Positions 1-7,826 are shown, counted from the stretch's first letter. The stretch is 32,982 nucleotides of DNA from Desulfallas sp. Bu1-1 (GCF_015594625.1 NZ_JADNRQ010000028.1:1-32982), one strand, 5' to 3'. Numbers and translations: made by a program. The notes: generated by a model from the letters alone, not told the origin.

Positions 1-1313
1 TCATCAGCGAACCCGACTACGACAAAATCGTCCAGACCTGCCTTGAGGTGCGGGGCATCAAGATTACCGCCGTGGACATCGATGTGCCCATCACCGTCGG
101 TCCCGCCTTTGAAGGCGAGTCCATCCGCAAAAAAGACATGTACGTCGAGTTCGGCGGCACCAAGACCCCGGGCTTCGAGCTGGTGCGCATGGCGGACGAC
201 TCCATTGAAGACGGCAAGATCGAGCTCGTCGGCCCCGACATCGACACCGTCGCCGAAGGCGGCCGGATGCCGCTGGGCATCGTGGTGGACGTCTACGGCC
301 GCAAGATGCAGGAAGACTTCGAGCCCGTGCTGGAGCGCCGCATCCACTACTTCACCAACTACGGCGAAGGCCTGTGGCACGTGGCCCAGCGGGACATCAT
401 GTGGGTGCGCATCAGCAAGGACGCCTATGCCAAGGGCTTCCGCCTGAAGCACATCGGTGAAATCCTGTACGCCAAGTTCAAGTCCGAATTCGCCTCCATC
501 GTGGACCGGGTGCAGATCACCATTTACACCGACGAGCAGAAAGTGCTGGAGATGCGGGAAGTGGCCCGGGAATACTACAAGAAGCGGGACGACCGCTTGA
601 AGCAGCTCAAGGACGAACTGGTGGACACTTTCTACTCCTGCACCCTGTGCCAGAGCTTCGCGCCCACCCACGTGTGCGTGATCGCGCCCGAGCGGGTCGG
701 CCTGTGCGGCGCGGTGAGCTGGCTGGACGCCAAGGCGGCCTACGAAATCAACCCGCACGGCGCCAACCAGCCCATTCCCAAGGAAGGCGTCATCGACCCG
801 GTCAAGGGCCAGTGGAAGTCCTTCAACGAGTTCTGCTACAACAATTCGCAGCGCAACATCGAGGCCGTCAACTTCTACACCATCATGGAATACCCGATGA
901 CCTCCTGCGGCTGCTTCGAGTGCATCCTGGCCATGGTGCCCGAGTGCAACGGCTTCATGGTGGTCAACCGGGAGCACGGCGGCATGACCCCGTCCGGGAT
1001 GACCTTCAGCACGCTGGCCGGCACCATCGGCGGCGGCGCCCAGATGCCCGGCTTCATGGGTATCGGTAAGTCCTACCTGGCTTCGCCCAAGTTTGTGCCC
1101 GCCGACGGCGGACTGGGCAGGTTGGTGTGGATGCCCAAGGCCCTGAAGGAAGAGCTGCGCGCCGCGCTGGAAGAGGCGGCCGAGAACGCCGGGCTGGGCA
1201 AGGACTTCGTGGATAAGATCGCCGACGAAACCGTGGGCACCAGCGGCGAGGAGATCCTGCCCTTCCTCGAGGAGAAGGGGCACCCCGCGCTGACCATGGA
1301 TCCGTTGATGTAA
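1..1313 (+). CDS. acsB: CO dehydrogenase/acetyl-CoA synthase, acetyl-CoA synthase (beta/alpha-ACS) subunit, 5'-truncated by window edge
   Basis: C-terminal part of acetyl-CoA synthase, which joins CO, a methyl group from the corrinoid protein and CoA in the Wood-Ljungdahl pathway (cytoplasm). The reading frame is open from base 3, so the gene starts upstream; the GTG at 48 is internal. All A-cluster ligands are visible. Counting from the GTG, C198, C201, C210 and C220 (motifs SCTLCQSF, THVC and GLCG) bind the 4Fe-4S cluster. The CGC pair C287/C289, with C201, binds the proximal and distal nickel. The end is typical of the family (LTMDPLM). Codon use is very GC-rich compared with the 3' part of the window. 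A strong terminator lies 60 bp downstream, so this is probably the last gene of its operon. Confidence 0.97.
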   Translation, partial: ISEPDYDKIVQTCLEVRGIKITAVDIDVPITVGPAFEGESIRKKDMYVEFGGTKTPGFELVRMADDSIEDGKIELVGPDIDTVAEGGRMPLGIVVDVYGRKMQEDFEPVLERRIHYFTNYGEGLWHVAQRDIMWVRISKDAYAKGFRLKHIGEILYAKFKSEFASIVDRVQITIYTDEQKVLEMREVAREYYKKRDDRLKQLKDELVDTFYSCTLCQSFAPTHVCVIAPERVGLCGAVSWLDAKAAYEINPHGANQPIPKEGVIDPVKGQWKSFNEFCYNNSQRNIEAVNFYTIMEYPMTSCGCFECILAMVPECNGFMVVNREHGGMTPSGMTFSTLAGTIGGGAQMPGFMGIGKSYLASPKFVPADGGLGRLVWMPKALKEELRAALEEAAENAGLGKDFVDKIADETVGTSGEEILPFLEEKGHPALTMDPLM

Positions 1314-1372
1314 TAAAACTATGTAATTAATCTTGGCATACAAATATAATTCTTGGCGTTACTTTAGCCTCC

Positions 1373-1410
1373 CCCTGGCCAATCCTCCCTCCGGCCAGGG
1401 CGATTTTTTT
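1373..1410 (+). terminator. Rho-independent terminator after acsB
   Basis: Perfect 8-bp stem CCCTGGCC (1373-1380) / GGCCAGGG (1393-1400) with a 12-nt loop, followed by CGA and seven T residues (1404-1410). Its position 60 bp after the acsB stop fits the end of the acs operon. Confidence 0.85.
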
Positions 1411-1652
1411 AACGCCGGGGCTGGGTGGCAGCGGCCTTGGCGTTTACGGCGCCATTGCCGGTTACGCCTGCGAACAGGCGATCAAAGACAGCCGGGCCGT
1501 GCGGGAGAGCAAGGTGGAATAAAACCTTTCGCCTTATACTTTTAATTTTTGTCAATTAACCAAAATAAAATAGTTATACAAAAGGATTTTACAAACACAA
1601 TGATGAAAGTAAAATAATAAAAAAATAATCATTAAAAAAGGGGAGTGGGACT
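1411..1652. other. Gene-free stretch with a possible coding remnant and an AT-rich leader
   Basis: Between the acsB terminator and the next gene. Bases 1412-1522 hold one open frame on the plus strand with glycine-rich, protein-like composition (it includes GLGVYGAIAGYACEQAIK and ends in TAA at 1520-1522). It has no start codon or ribosome binding site and runs out of the terminator T-run, so it looks like the tail of a deleted gene; I do not recognise the family. From 1535 on the sequence is AT-rich and probably holds the promoter of the next gene, but no clear -35/-10 pair stands out. Confidence 0.3.
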
Positions 1653-2006
1653 GTGGCCAACATTTTAATCGTTACCTGCGCGAAAATCAGAGATATCAAT
1701 TGCGTTGCCTGCCTCAAGTGTTTCAAGGCTGCCGACCTCAAAGAAGGTGAGTTCGCCAATTACGACTCAGTAAAAATAGTGGCCATGTGCGGGTGCGGCG
1801 ATTGCCCGGGCTTGGTTATGCCCAAGGTCGGCCTGGTGATGGAAATGGCTGATTACCTGGAGCGCGATATCGACACCATTCACCTGGGAACCTGCATGGT
1901 CAAGGCCAATAAAACAGCGGCCTGCTCCATTGACCTGGACAAGGTCAAGGAAATGCTTTCCAGCAAGTATGGGGTCCCCGTGGTTGTGGGTACGCATAAC
2001 TACTAA
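1653..2006 (+). CDS. CGGC domain-containing protein (putative metal-binding)
   Basis: A 117-residue cytoplasmic protein of the CGGC-domain family (small cysteine-rich proteins of anaerobes, presumed to bind metal; function not established). It has an N-terminal beta strand (ANILIVTCAKI), a CVACLKC cluster near residues 18-24 and the family-defining cysteine block MCGCGDCPG near residues 48-56. A further conserved cysteine lies in LGTCMVKAN and another in AACSID. Start is GTG, chosen because GGGGAG lies just upstream and the second residue begins the conserved strand. It stands alone, separated from acsB by a terminator. No signal peptide or membrane segment is seen. Confidence 0.85.
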   Translation: MANILIVTCAKIRDINCVACLKCFKAADLKEGEFANYDSVKIVAMCGCGDCPGLVMPKVGLVMEMADYLERDIDTIHLGTCMVKANKTAACSIDLDKVKEMLSSKYGVPVVVGTHNY

Positions 2007-2119
2007 TTGTTTAACCGGCTCATCATTATCCTCCAATGTAATTCGTTATATTTACTTCTAAATAATGTGCTGTTTATTCAAATCCCCAAAGCAAATCATA
2101 AATAAATTCCCGAAAAAAT

Positions 2120-2149
2120 TTGCAGGTTATAGCGTTACCCGTGTAAAAT
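2120..2149 (+). promoter_or_regulatory. Candidate sigma-A promoter for the small membrane protein
   Basis: TTGCAG (2120-2125) and TAAAAT (2144-2149) separated by 18 bp, about 37 bp before the ATG at 2186. The region is AT-rich with a second possible -10 just after (TATAGT). Assigned by eye only. Confidence 0.35.
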
Positions 2150-2185
2150 ATATAGTATAAAACGAATTTTCGGGGAGGGGTAGTA

Positions 2186-2317
2186 ATGGATCCGCATCAT
2201 CCGGAGCCGGTACAAGAAGATTTTAAAATGGATTATTCCGAGTGGCATCCTATTAACTTCATCCCAGCGGTGATTTTCTTTGGGTTTTTAATCGGTGTTG
2301 CAACTATATTTATTTAA
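2186..2317 (+). CDS. Small single-pass membrane protein, 43 residues
   Basis: An ATG with a strong Shine-Dalgarno (GGGGAGGGG, about 5 nt upstream) opens a 43-codon frame ending in TAA. The first 20 residues are hydrophilic and acidic with a double histidine (MDPHHPEPVQEDFK). Residues about 22-43 form one hydrophobic helix (FIPAVIFFGFLIGVATIFI). The protein would sit in the cytoplasmic membrane with the acidic, histidine-bearing end on one face. No family is recognised. The excellent ribosome binding site, upstream promoter-like boxes and a terminator directly after the stop argue that it is a real monocistronic gene. Confidence 0.7.
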   Translation: MDPHHPEPVQEDFKMDYSEWHPINFIPAVIFFGFLIGVATIFI

Positions 2318-2331
2318 TAAACTATTAACTG

Positions 2332-2366
2332 ATCAGAGGCCGTTTCAATTACGGCCTCTGATATTT
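2332..2366. terminator. Bidirectional terminator between the small membrane protein and the MBL hydrolase
   Basis: Perfect 12-bp stem ATCAGAGGCCGT (2332-2343) / ACGGCCTCTGAT (2351-2362) with a 7-nt loop, then ATTTTAAT on the plus strand. It lies between two convergent genes and could end both transcripts; the T-run is short. Confidence 0.7.
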
Positions 2367-2378
2367 TAATCCATCTTC

Positions 2379-3176
2379 TTAGCTGTCCTCGATAATGGAC
2401 CTGATAATATGCTCCGAGGCCCATTCCTTGCCGGAGAGGTATGTAAGTGGAGCGGTTTTCGGAAAAAGTTTTTTATTGATGACCTTGATACTCAAACCCC
2501 TGTTATATAATTCAAGCACCTCGCCCCGCAGGTTTTCCAGGTAGTCAAGTTTCATTTGAATCATTTTCTTGCCCTCATCCACCACCCCGGCGTGCCCGCA
2601 ATAAACCGTTTGAAAATCATACCGCAGTAAAACTCGCAGCGATTGCATGATTTGTGGTATATTCTCCGGCCTCATCACAATCCTGGTTTTGGGCGTGACA
2701 AACAAATCACCGGTAAAAATAGCCCCTTCTGCGGGATCGTAAAGCGCGATGTGATCCGGGGAGTGCCCGGGCACCTCCAGAACCTGCAACACCTTATGCT
2801 TTGTTTTTAGCGTATTGCCCACGGGCAGGGGGTTGAATTTTTCCCGCGCGCCCCAAAATATGAACCGGTAAAACGGTAACCGGGCCGGTTTCCGGCAAAC
2901 GTTCACCGCCGCCGGGTGAACATACACGGCTATGCCCTGTTTTTCCAGCCAGGGGGCGTTGCCGCTGTGGTCCTCGTGAAAATGGGTAAGCACCACCTGC
3001 TTTACAGGCTGCGTCCGGAAAAAGTTCGCGTATTCCCGGTTATACCTGCTTGGCCCCGTGTCCACCAGCAACCCGTCGGTTACGTAAACGTAAGTATTCA
3101 GCCGCGTACCAAACAGCTTGATGGTGCACCCGGCGTAAACCACTCCCTCATGCTTACCGGTAATTAATCCACCCAC
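2379..3176 (-). CDS. MBL-fold metallo-hydrolase (glyoxalase II / beta-lactamase superfamily)
   Basis: Predicted cytoplasmic hydrolase of the metallo-beta-lactamase fold; substrate unknown. The full metal-ligand set is present: HFHEDH (after the strand QVVLT), a further histidine in EVPGHSPDHI, the bridging aspartate in FTGDLFV and the last histidine in VYCGHAGVV. The C-terminal region is helical and ends in TYLSGKEWASEHIIRSII, resembling the C-terminal extension of hydroxyacylglutathione-hydrolase-like proteins. The frame is open up to a TTG at 3224, but that has no ribosome binding site. GTG at 3176 is preferred because GGGGAGG lies 8 nt upstream (265 residues). It is transcribed away from the zinc operon and is probably monocistronic. 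Confidence 0.85.
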   Translation of the reverse strand: MGGLITGKHEGVVYAGCTIKLFGTRLNTYVYVTDGLLVDTGPSRYNREYANFFRTQPVKQVVLTHFHEDHSGNAPWLEKQGIAVYVHPAAVNVCRKPARLPFYRFIFWGAREKFNPLPVGNTLKTKHKVLQVLEVPGHSPDHIALYDPAEGAIFTGDLFVTPKTRIVMRPENIPQIMQSLRVLLRYDFQTVYCGHAGVVDEGKKMIQMKLDYLENLRGEVLELYNRGLSIKVINKKLFPKTAPLTYLSGKEWASEHIIRSIIEDS

Positions 3177-3367
3177 CAAATCCGCCTCCCCACCGTTCAA
3201 CCGAAATGTAACAATTCCCTCCAAAACCAGTGGTTTATGTTCAAAATTCTACAACCGCCCAAATTTATCCTTTAAAAAAATAATAACGTCGTAGTGACAT
3301 AATGAAGCGGGTAAAAAACCCGTGCTAAAAATATTCTTCAAGCAGGATTTATGGCATATCGCATGGA

Positions 3368-3387
3368 AAATAGGAATATTCCTATTT
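3368..3387. promoter_or_regulatory. Perfect 20-bp palindrome, candidate operator of the Fur/Zur-type regulator
   Basis: AAATAGGAATATTCCTATTT reads identically on both strands. It ends just before the Shine-Dalgarno (AGGAGGG) of the fur-family gene at 3401, so bound protein would block transcription or translation start of the operon. Fur-family repressors bind dimeric palindromes, usually 7-1-7 or 9-1-9 repeats. This sequence is not the Bacillus Fur or Zur consensus, so assignment to the adjacent regulator rests on position. Confidence 0.55.
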
Positions 3388-3400
3388 AGGAGGGTGTTCA

Positions 3401-3832
3401 TTGGTTATTAATCAAAACATTGCAAAACTGCTCCAGGATTCAGGCTATAAACTTACCCGCCAGCGCCGCGTCATTATCGAAGTGTTGTCAAAAAACGAGC
3501 GGCCGCTTACGGCGCTGGAACTGTATCACCAGGTCAAAGACAAGATACCGACAATCAGCCAGGATACGCTGTACCGCAACCTCGAAGTGCTGTCCTTCAT
3601 CGGGGTGGCCAACAGGATCCGGGTCCGGGGTGGCGACCGGTTTGAACTGGTGCAACAGCATCACCACCATTTCATTTGCCTCAAATGCGGGGAAGTAAAA
3701 TGCCTCAAAGGCTGCCCCATCGGCCCCGGGCAACTGGCGGAAGCGCGCAAAAACGACCTGGAGGTCTTGTTTCATAATTTTGAGCTTTCCGGCTACTGCG
3801 ATAAGTGCCGGTCTTGTCAAAAGGAAGGTTGA
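3401..3832 (+). CDS. zur: Fur-family metalloregulator, probably the zinc-uptake repressor Zur
   Basis: A 143-residue DNA-binding repressor of the Fur/Zur/PerR family. Residues about 10-85 form the winged helix (YKLTRQRRVIIEVL, then the recognition region SQDTLYRNLEVL). The C-terminal dimerisation part carries HHHH (87-90), CLKC (C93, C96) and CDKC (C133, C136), the structural zinc site of the family, plus extra cysteines at C101, C105 and C139. Start is TTG with AGGAGGG upstream. The TGA stop overlaps the ATG of znuA, so it heads a zinc ABC-importer operon; that context favours Zur over Fur or PerR. The palindrome at 3368-3387 suggests autoregulation. Metal specificity is inferred, not shown. 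Confidence 0.85.
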   Translation: MVINQNIAKLLQDSGYKLTRQRRVIIEVLSKNERPLTALELYHQVKDKIPTISQDTLYRNLEVLSFIGVANRIRVRGGDRFELVQQHHHHFICLKCGEVKCLKGCPIGPGQLAEARKNDLEVLFHNFELSGYCDKCRSCQKEG

Positions 3833-4782
3833 TGGGATTGGCCAAAAAAGTTTTGGTTTTAACAACATTCCTGTTATTACTGACCGGCTGGTTGACCGGT
3901 TGTTCGGAAAACGTGGAACAAGACCCGCGGGCCGGGGAATCAAAAATACGGGTTGTCGCCACCATCTTCCCGCTCGCCGATATTGCGCGCAATATCGGCG
4001 GCGAAAAGGTTGAAGTGACCACGCTGCTTCCCCCCGGAAGCAGTCCCCATACCTTTGAAGCGACTCCCGAACAGGTGAAACAACTTGCCGAAGCCCGGGT
4101 GTTTATCAAGGTGGGCGCGGGGCTGGATTCCTTCGCCGATAAGCTGGCCGGTTCCGCCAACCCGGACATGGTTACGGTCACGGTAACCGACAACATTGAA
4201 TTGCTCAGTCCTTTGCACGAACGGGAAGAAGGCCACGCCGCGCCCGAAGGCCACGACCACGATCATTCGGGCGGAGACCCCCACGTGTGGTTGGACCCGG
4301 TGCTGGTCAGGGAACAAATAGCGCCGAAAATCGCGGCCGTTCTGGGAGAAGTCTCTCCCGGCAACACGCAATATTTTCAAGATAACCTGGAGGCTTACGA
4401 CAAGAAACTCGATCTTTTGCACCGGGAAATTAAAGAGACAACTTCCAAGTTCCGGTATCGCTCCTTTGTCGCCTTTCATTCCTCCTGGCGATATTTCAGC
4501 CGGCGCTATGATCTGGAGGATATCACGGTTTCAGAGTTTCCAAGCAAGGAACCCTCGGCCCTGTGGATTGCCCGGGTGGTTGACAGGTCCAGGACCGGTC
4601 AGGCCAAAGCCGTGCTTATTGAACCCCAGGCCAGCCCCAAAGCGGCGAAAGTTATCGCGGCGGAACTGAAGGTCCCGGTTTATACCGTGGACCCCCTGGG
4701 GGCTGAAAACATCCCCGGCTACGGAAGTTACCTGGACATGATGCGCTCCAACCTGAAGGTGTTCGAGCGGGCGCTTCGCTGA
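3832..4782 (+). CDS. znuA: Zinc ABC transporter, substrate-binding lipoprotein
   Basis: Extracytoplasmic metal-binding lipoprotein of cluster A-I (ZnuA/AdcA/TroA family), 316 residues. The signal peptide (residues 1-24) ends in a lipobox (WLTGC), so the mature protein is anchored through that cysteine. Metal ligands are visible: the first histidine in SSPHTFEATP, a histidine-rich loop (EGHDHDHSGGDPHVWLDP) typical of zinc rather than manganese members, a later histidine in VAFHSSWRYF, and the acidic ligand region near VYTVDPLG. Start is the ATG at 3832, which overlaps the regulator stop (TGATG) and is preceded by AAGGAAGG. It delivers zinc to ZnuB/ZnuC encoded directly downstream. Confidence 0.93.
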   Translation: MGLAKKVLVLTTFLLLLTGWLTGCSENVEQDPRAGESKIRVVATIFPLADIARNIGGEKVEVTTLLPPGSSPHTFEATPEQVKQLAEARVFIKVGAGLDSFADKLAGSANPDMVTVTVTDNIELLSPLHEREEGHAAPEGHDHDHSGGDPHVWLDPVLVREQIAPKIAAVLGEVSPGNTQYFQDNLEAYDKKLDLLHREIKETTSKFRYRSFVAFHSSWRYFSRRYDLEDITVSEFPSKEPSALWIARVVDRSRTGQAKAVLIEPQASPKAAKVIAAELKVPVYTVDPLGAENIPGYGSYLDMMRSNLKVFERALR

Positions 4783-4792
4783 GGTGTTGCAG

Positions 4793-5563
4793 ATGACCAA
4801 AGATATCGTGGTGGATTTCAACCATGTTTACGTTTCCGTACGGGGCAGAACTGTGCTGGAGGATATCAGTTTTGCCATTTTACAAGGCAGTTTTACCGGC
4901 ATTATCGGGCCCAACGGGGCGGGTAAAACAACGCTCCTGCGGCTGATCCTGGGACTGCTGGAACCCGACCGGGGACAGGTGCGGGTTTTCGGGGAAAACC
5001 CGGTTAAGCTGAACCGAAAGAAACACAGGGTGGGTTACCTGCCCCAAAAACCGCAGTTTGACCGCCGTTTCCCCGCCAGCGTCGGTGACGTGGTGCTCAT
5101 GGGCACTGCCGGGGAAACGGGATTGTTCCGGCTGCCCGGCCGGAAACAAAGAATGCTGGCCGACGAAATCATGGCCAGGGTCGGCATCCTGGAATTGAAA
5201 AACCGCCCCATCGGCGAACTATCGGGGGGGCAGCAGCAGCTGGCGTTCCTGGCCGGCGCCCTGGCTTCCCGGCCGAGCCTGTTAATCCTTGACGAGCCTA
5301 CAACCGGCCTGGACCCCGGCGCCCAGAACAATTTTTACAAGCTGGTAAAAGAAGCGCAGTCCAAAACACAACTGACGGTAATCGCCGTGTCCCACGACCT
5401 GGCGGCGATATCCGCCAACGCCCACAGGCTGATCTGCATCAACAAAACCATGCACATCCACGGCAGCCCCGGCGAGGTCATGGAAAAACTGTCCGGCGAC
5501 CGGCCGTTCAGGTGCGAGTTCGATATTATATTCGGTTCAAACGGATGGAGGAAACAGGCATGA
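4793..5563 (+). CDS. znuC: Zinc ABC transporter, ATP-binding protein
   Basis: ATPase subunit of the zinc importer, 256 residues, peripheral on the cytoplasmic face. Walker A GPNGAGKTT (residues 39-47), Q-loop near LPQKPQF, signature LSGGQ (143-147), Walker B LLILDEPT (163-170) and switch histidine in VSHD (H201) are all intact. Start is ATG at 4793 with GAGGTG 6 nt upstream; an earlier in-frame GTG at 4784 lacks a site. The stop overlaps the znuB start (ATGA at 5560-5563), so translation of the two is coupled. Length is normal for the family. Confidence 0.93.
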   Translation: MTKDIVVDFNHVYVSVRGRTVLEDISFAILQGSFTGIIGPNGAGKTTLLRLILGLLEPDRGQVRVFGENPVKLNRKKHRVGYLPQKPQFDRRFPASVGDVVLMGTAGETGLFRLPGRKQRMLADEIMARVGILELKNRPIGELSGGQQQLAFLAGALASRPSLLILDEPTTGLDPGAQNNFYKLVKEAQSKTQLTVIAVSHDLAAISANAHRLICINKTMHIHGSPGEVMEKLSGDRPFRCEFDIIFGSNGWRKQA

Positions 5564-6465
5564 TGGATATGCTCGCCTACGATTTCATGCAAAGGGCAAT
5601 ACTGGCGGGGGTCATTGTAGGCATCCTGTGCTCGTTTGTATCTTTTTTTGTGCTGCTCAAACGGCTTTCGTTCGTGGGGGTGGGCATTTCCCACTCCGCC
5701 TTCGGCGGCGTGGCCCTGGGCCTTTTTCTCGGGGTCAACCCGGTCCTGGCGGGCGGAATTTTCGCCACTCTGGTCGCCTGGTGCATCGGCTTTGTCAGCC
5801 GGCGGGGGGAGATCCAGGAGGATGTATCCATCGGCATATTTTTTTCCTCCGCCATGGCACTGGGGATTACCGTGGTCAGTTTGACTGAAGGCTACTACAC
5901 GGACCTGTTCAGCTTTTTATTCGGCAATATCCTGGCCGTAAATGCGCAAGACCTCAGGGTTTTAGTAGGCCTGGGCGGGGCCATTCTCCTTTTGCTGGGC
6001 CTGTTCTTTAAAGAGTTGCTGTTTATGTGTTTTGACGAGGAAATGGCCAGGGTCAACGGCGTGCCGGTCAGCTTTTTGTATTACTTGCTGTTGACCTGCA
6101 TCGCGGTTACCGTGGTCATTGCCGTCAAGGTGGTCGGCATTATCCTGGCCTCCGCCCTGCTGGTCATCCCTGCGGCGACGGCCCACGAATTAACCGGAAA
6201 CTTCCGCCGGATGATCCTTTTGTCCGTGGTCACCGGGGTTTTCTCCGCCATGGCGGGGCTCTGGCTGTCTTACAACTACGATCTTGCCTCCGGGTCGACC
6301 ATTGTGCTGTTTGCCGGGTTGCTTTTCCTGCTGGCCTTCACCTGTTCGCCCCGCAGGCGCAACCTGCAAAACTTGTGGAAATACCTGAACAAAAAGTTTT
6401 TCCACCGGTCCGGGGACCGGTCAAAACAAGTGCCTGAAAAGGACGGCCTGTCCTTTTATCATTAA
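5560..6465 (+). CDS. znuB: Zinc ABC transporter, permease
   Basis: Integral membrane subunit of the ABC-3 family, 301 residues, with about eight hydrophobic segments (e.g. AILAGVIVGILCSFVSFFVL and VVIAVKVVGIILASALLVI). The family motif SHSAFGGVALG lies after the first segment and the conserved late motif PAATAHELT is present. Start is ATG at 5560 (overlap ATGA with znuC), 8 nt after GGAGG. The hydrophilic C-terminal tail after about residue 265 is lysine- and arginine-rich and slightly longer than usual. It completes the zur-znuA-znuC-znuB operon. Confidence 0.92.
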   Translation: MMDMLAYDFMQRAILAGVIVGILCSFVSFFVLLKRLSFVGVGISHSAFGGVALGLFLGVNPVLAGGIFATLVAWCIGFVSRRGEIQEDVSIGIFFSSAMALGITVVSLTEGYYTDLFSFLFGNILAVNAQDLRVLVGLGGAILLLLGLFFKELLFMCFDEEMARVNGVPVSFLYYLLLTCIAVTVVIAVKVVGIILASALLVIPAATAHELTGNFRRMILLSVVTGVFSAMAGLWLSYNYDLASGSTIVLFAGLLFLLAFTCSPRRRNLQNLWKYLNKKFFHRSGDRSKQVPEKDGLSFYH

Positions 6466-6479
6466 AGTGGTTGGTTGCT

Positions 6480-6497
6480 CCGGGCGGCCTTGCCCGG
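6480..6497. terminator. Terminator-like hairpin after znuB
   Basis: Stem CCGGGC (6480-6485) / GCCCGG (6492-6497) followed by TCAAGCTTTATTTTT on the plus strand. It lies 14 bp after the znuB stop and directly abuts the stop of the convergent SWIM gene. The T-run is delayed by about 8 nt, so efficiency is uncertain. Confidence 0.55.
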
Positions 6498-6719
6498 TCA
6501 AGCTTTATTTTTCATGCGCCTGACGGCGTCGATATGCCTGCAAATGAACCGGGGATTCACCCGCGACCTGAAACGGAAAGTGCAGCATTCGCAGCTGTTC
6601 TCGCTTGCCCTCAACTCATACCGGCAATCATAGTCGGTAACCAGGGCCTCGTTTTCATTAATAAAGTAAACAACCAGTTCGTCCACAAAATATGGTTCAC
6701 CAATTTTAACTGTCATCAT
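6498..6719 (-). CDS. SWIM zinc-finger microprotein, 73 residues
   Basis: Small protein with the SWIM pattern CxC-Xn-CxH: C-E-C in ENSCECCTF and C-R-H in RFICRHIDAVRRM, followed by the usual helix. The N-terminal half forms beta strands (VKIGEPYFVDELVVYFIN). SWIM modules bind zinc and often DNA or protein partners; most occur inside larger SNF2, transposase or YIITT proteins, so a free one is unusual. Start is ambiguous among ATGs at 6725, 6719 and 6716. The AAAGGATGG site favours 6719, because the first ATG abuts it. The gene converges on the zinc-import operon; a functional link is only suggestive. Confidence 0.6.
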   Translation of the reverse strand: MMTVKIGEPYFVDELVVYFINENEALVTDYDCRYELRASENSCECCTFRFRSRVNPRFICRHIDAVRRMKNKA

Positions 6720-6908
6720 AACCATCCTTTTGATATACTTGATGATACTTAATATATACTATATTATAAAGTATTCCACATAATCAACCGGCATCCTTTA
6801 CTTAGTTGTTATCAACACCAGGGACTTGCGATTAAAACAATGCTTACCTGCTCTTTTTCAAACCCGGTTGTGATAAAGTAGTCTATCATAGGTGTCAGGG
6901 GGAAAGTT
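6720..6908. other. Divergent AT-rich promoter region
   Basis: Between the SWIM gene (minus) and the HTH protein (plus). Very AT-rich around 6735-6780 (ATATATACTATATTATAAAG), with several possible -10 boxes on each strand but no unambiguous promoter. No ORF, repeat or RNA structure recognised. Confidence 0.3.
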
Positions 6909-7817
6909 ATGGTGGAATCACGCATGCTTTTAAACCCGGCCCAGGTCTGCGAAGCCCTGGGTATAGCACCGAAAAGCATCGGACGATTGACCGCGGAAGG
7001 TTACCTGGAAGTTAAGGCCAACCAGCAATTTAAAAATGGAAATATGCAATTATTCAGCGCCGACCAGGTCCGGAATCTGATCGCGGACATACCCCGGATC
7101 AAGCAAGCATGGGAAAGATATGACAATTTCCGTTTCGGAGCAAACAGGCTGGCCCGCGCCAGGGCTTGCAGGCACAGGTCCTACCAGGATAAAATCAAGC
7201 GCAAGGAACAATTTTTCCAGACCCTGGATTCTTTACCGGGACAAGTTAAACAAATTCTAAAAGCGTCATTTTATTTATACCACCTGAATCATTACGCCAA
7301 GGCGGGCAATCCCTACCTTTACGATCTCAAGGAAAAGGTACTGCACACTTTCGTTCAACATTATTATAACGGCGATGAACTGCTCCAGGTGAGTTTTATC
7401 GAGGGAGACAGCAAGTTGACCCTGTGTCCCGATTGTAAAACCAGAGCGAAAAACCAGAATTTGAGCTACGTCGATTACCTGGACAAAACCAGGGGCTGCC
7501 CCAGGTGCACCAGGGAATATAAATACTATAGTTTATATGAATTTAACGTTTGCTGCCGGGATTACCAATTTTGCTTCCATACACCGTACGCTACGGCCAA
7601 AAGGTGGTTTGGCAAAGATCAACTGCCGCCCCAAAAACAAACGCCCCGGCGCGAGGGGGCATACGCCTTCGGCCGGGCCATTTATGATTCGGAGGCCCGG
7701 GCGGTGGAACTCATCGAAGTGATTGAAGAATTGCAAAACTTCCTGCATTGTTTCGGCATCGAACCGTTAATTGAAACCCGCAGGTATAACTTCGGCCAAT
7801 CCCGTCAGCCGCGCTGA
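6909..7817 (+). CDS. Uncharacterised DNA-binding protein with MerR/excisionase-like HTH and zinc-ribbon cysteines
   Basis: 302 residues, start ATG with CAGGGGGAAAG upstream. Residues about 7-60 look like a MerR or excisionase-type winged helix (NPAQVCEALGIAPKSIGRL, then FSADQVRNLI). The middle is basic and helical (ARARACRHRSYQDKIKRKEQ). Two CPxC-type pairs, LCPDC and GCPRC, about 30 residues apart would form a zinc ribbon, and CCRDYQFC adds three more cysteines. I do not recognise a named family and assign no function. It is monocistronic, ends at a bidirectional terminator, and converges on the tusA-like gene. Interpretation as a transcription factor is inference from the HTH. Confidence 0.75.
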   Translation: MVESRMLLNPAQVCEALGIAPKSIGRLTAEGYLEVKANQQFKNGNMQLFSADQVRNLIADIPRIKQAWERYDNFRFGANRLARARACRHRSYQDKIKRKEQFFQTLDSLPGQVKQILKASFYLYHLNHYAKAGNPYLYDLKEKVLHTFVQHYYNGDELLQVSFIEGDSKLTLCPDCKTRAKNQNLSYVDYLDKTRGCPRCTREYKYYSLYEFNVCCRDYQFCFHTPYATAKRWFGKDQLPPQKQTPRREGAYAFGRAIYDSEARAVELIEVIEELQNFLHCFGIEPLIETRRYNFGQSRQPR

Positions 7818-7826
7818 CGTTAAAAA

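Noticed and set aside
1333-1545. 70-codon open frame after acsB
   Set aside because: It crosses the terminator hairpin, has no ribosome binding site, and its translation is arginine-rich shadow sequence of another frame.
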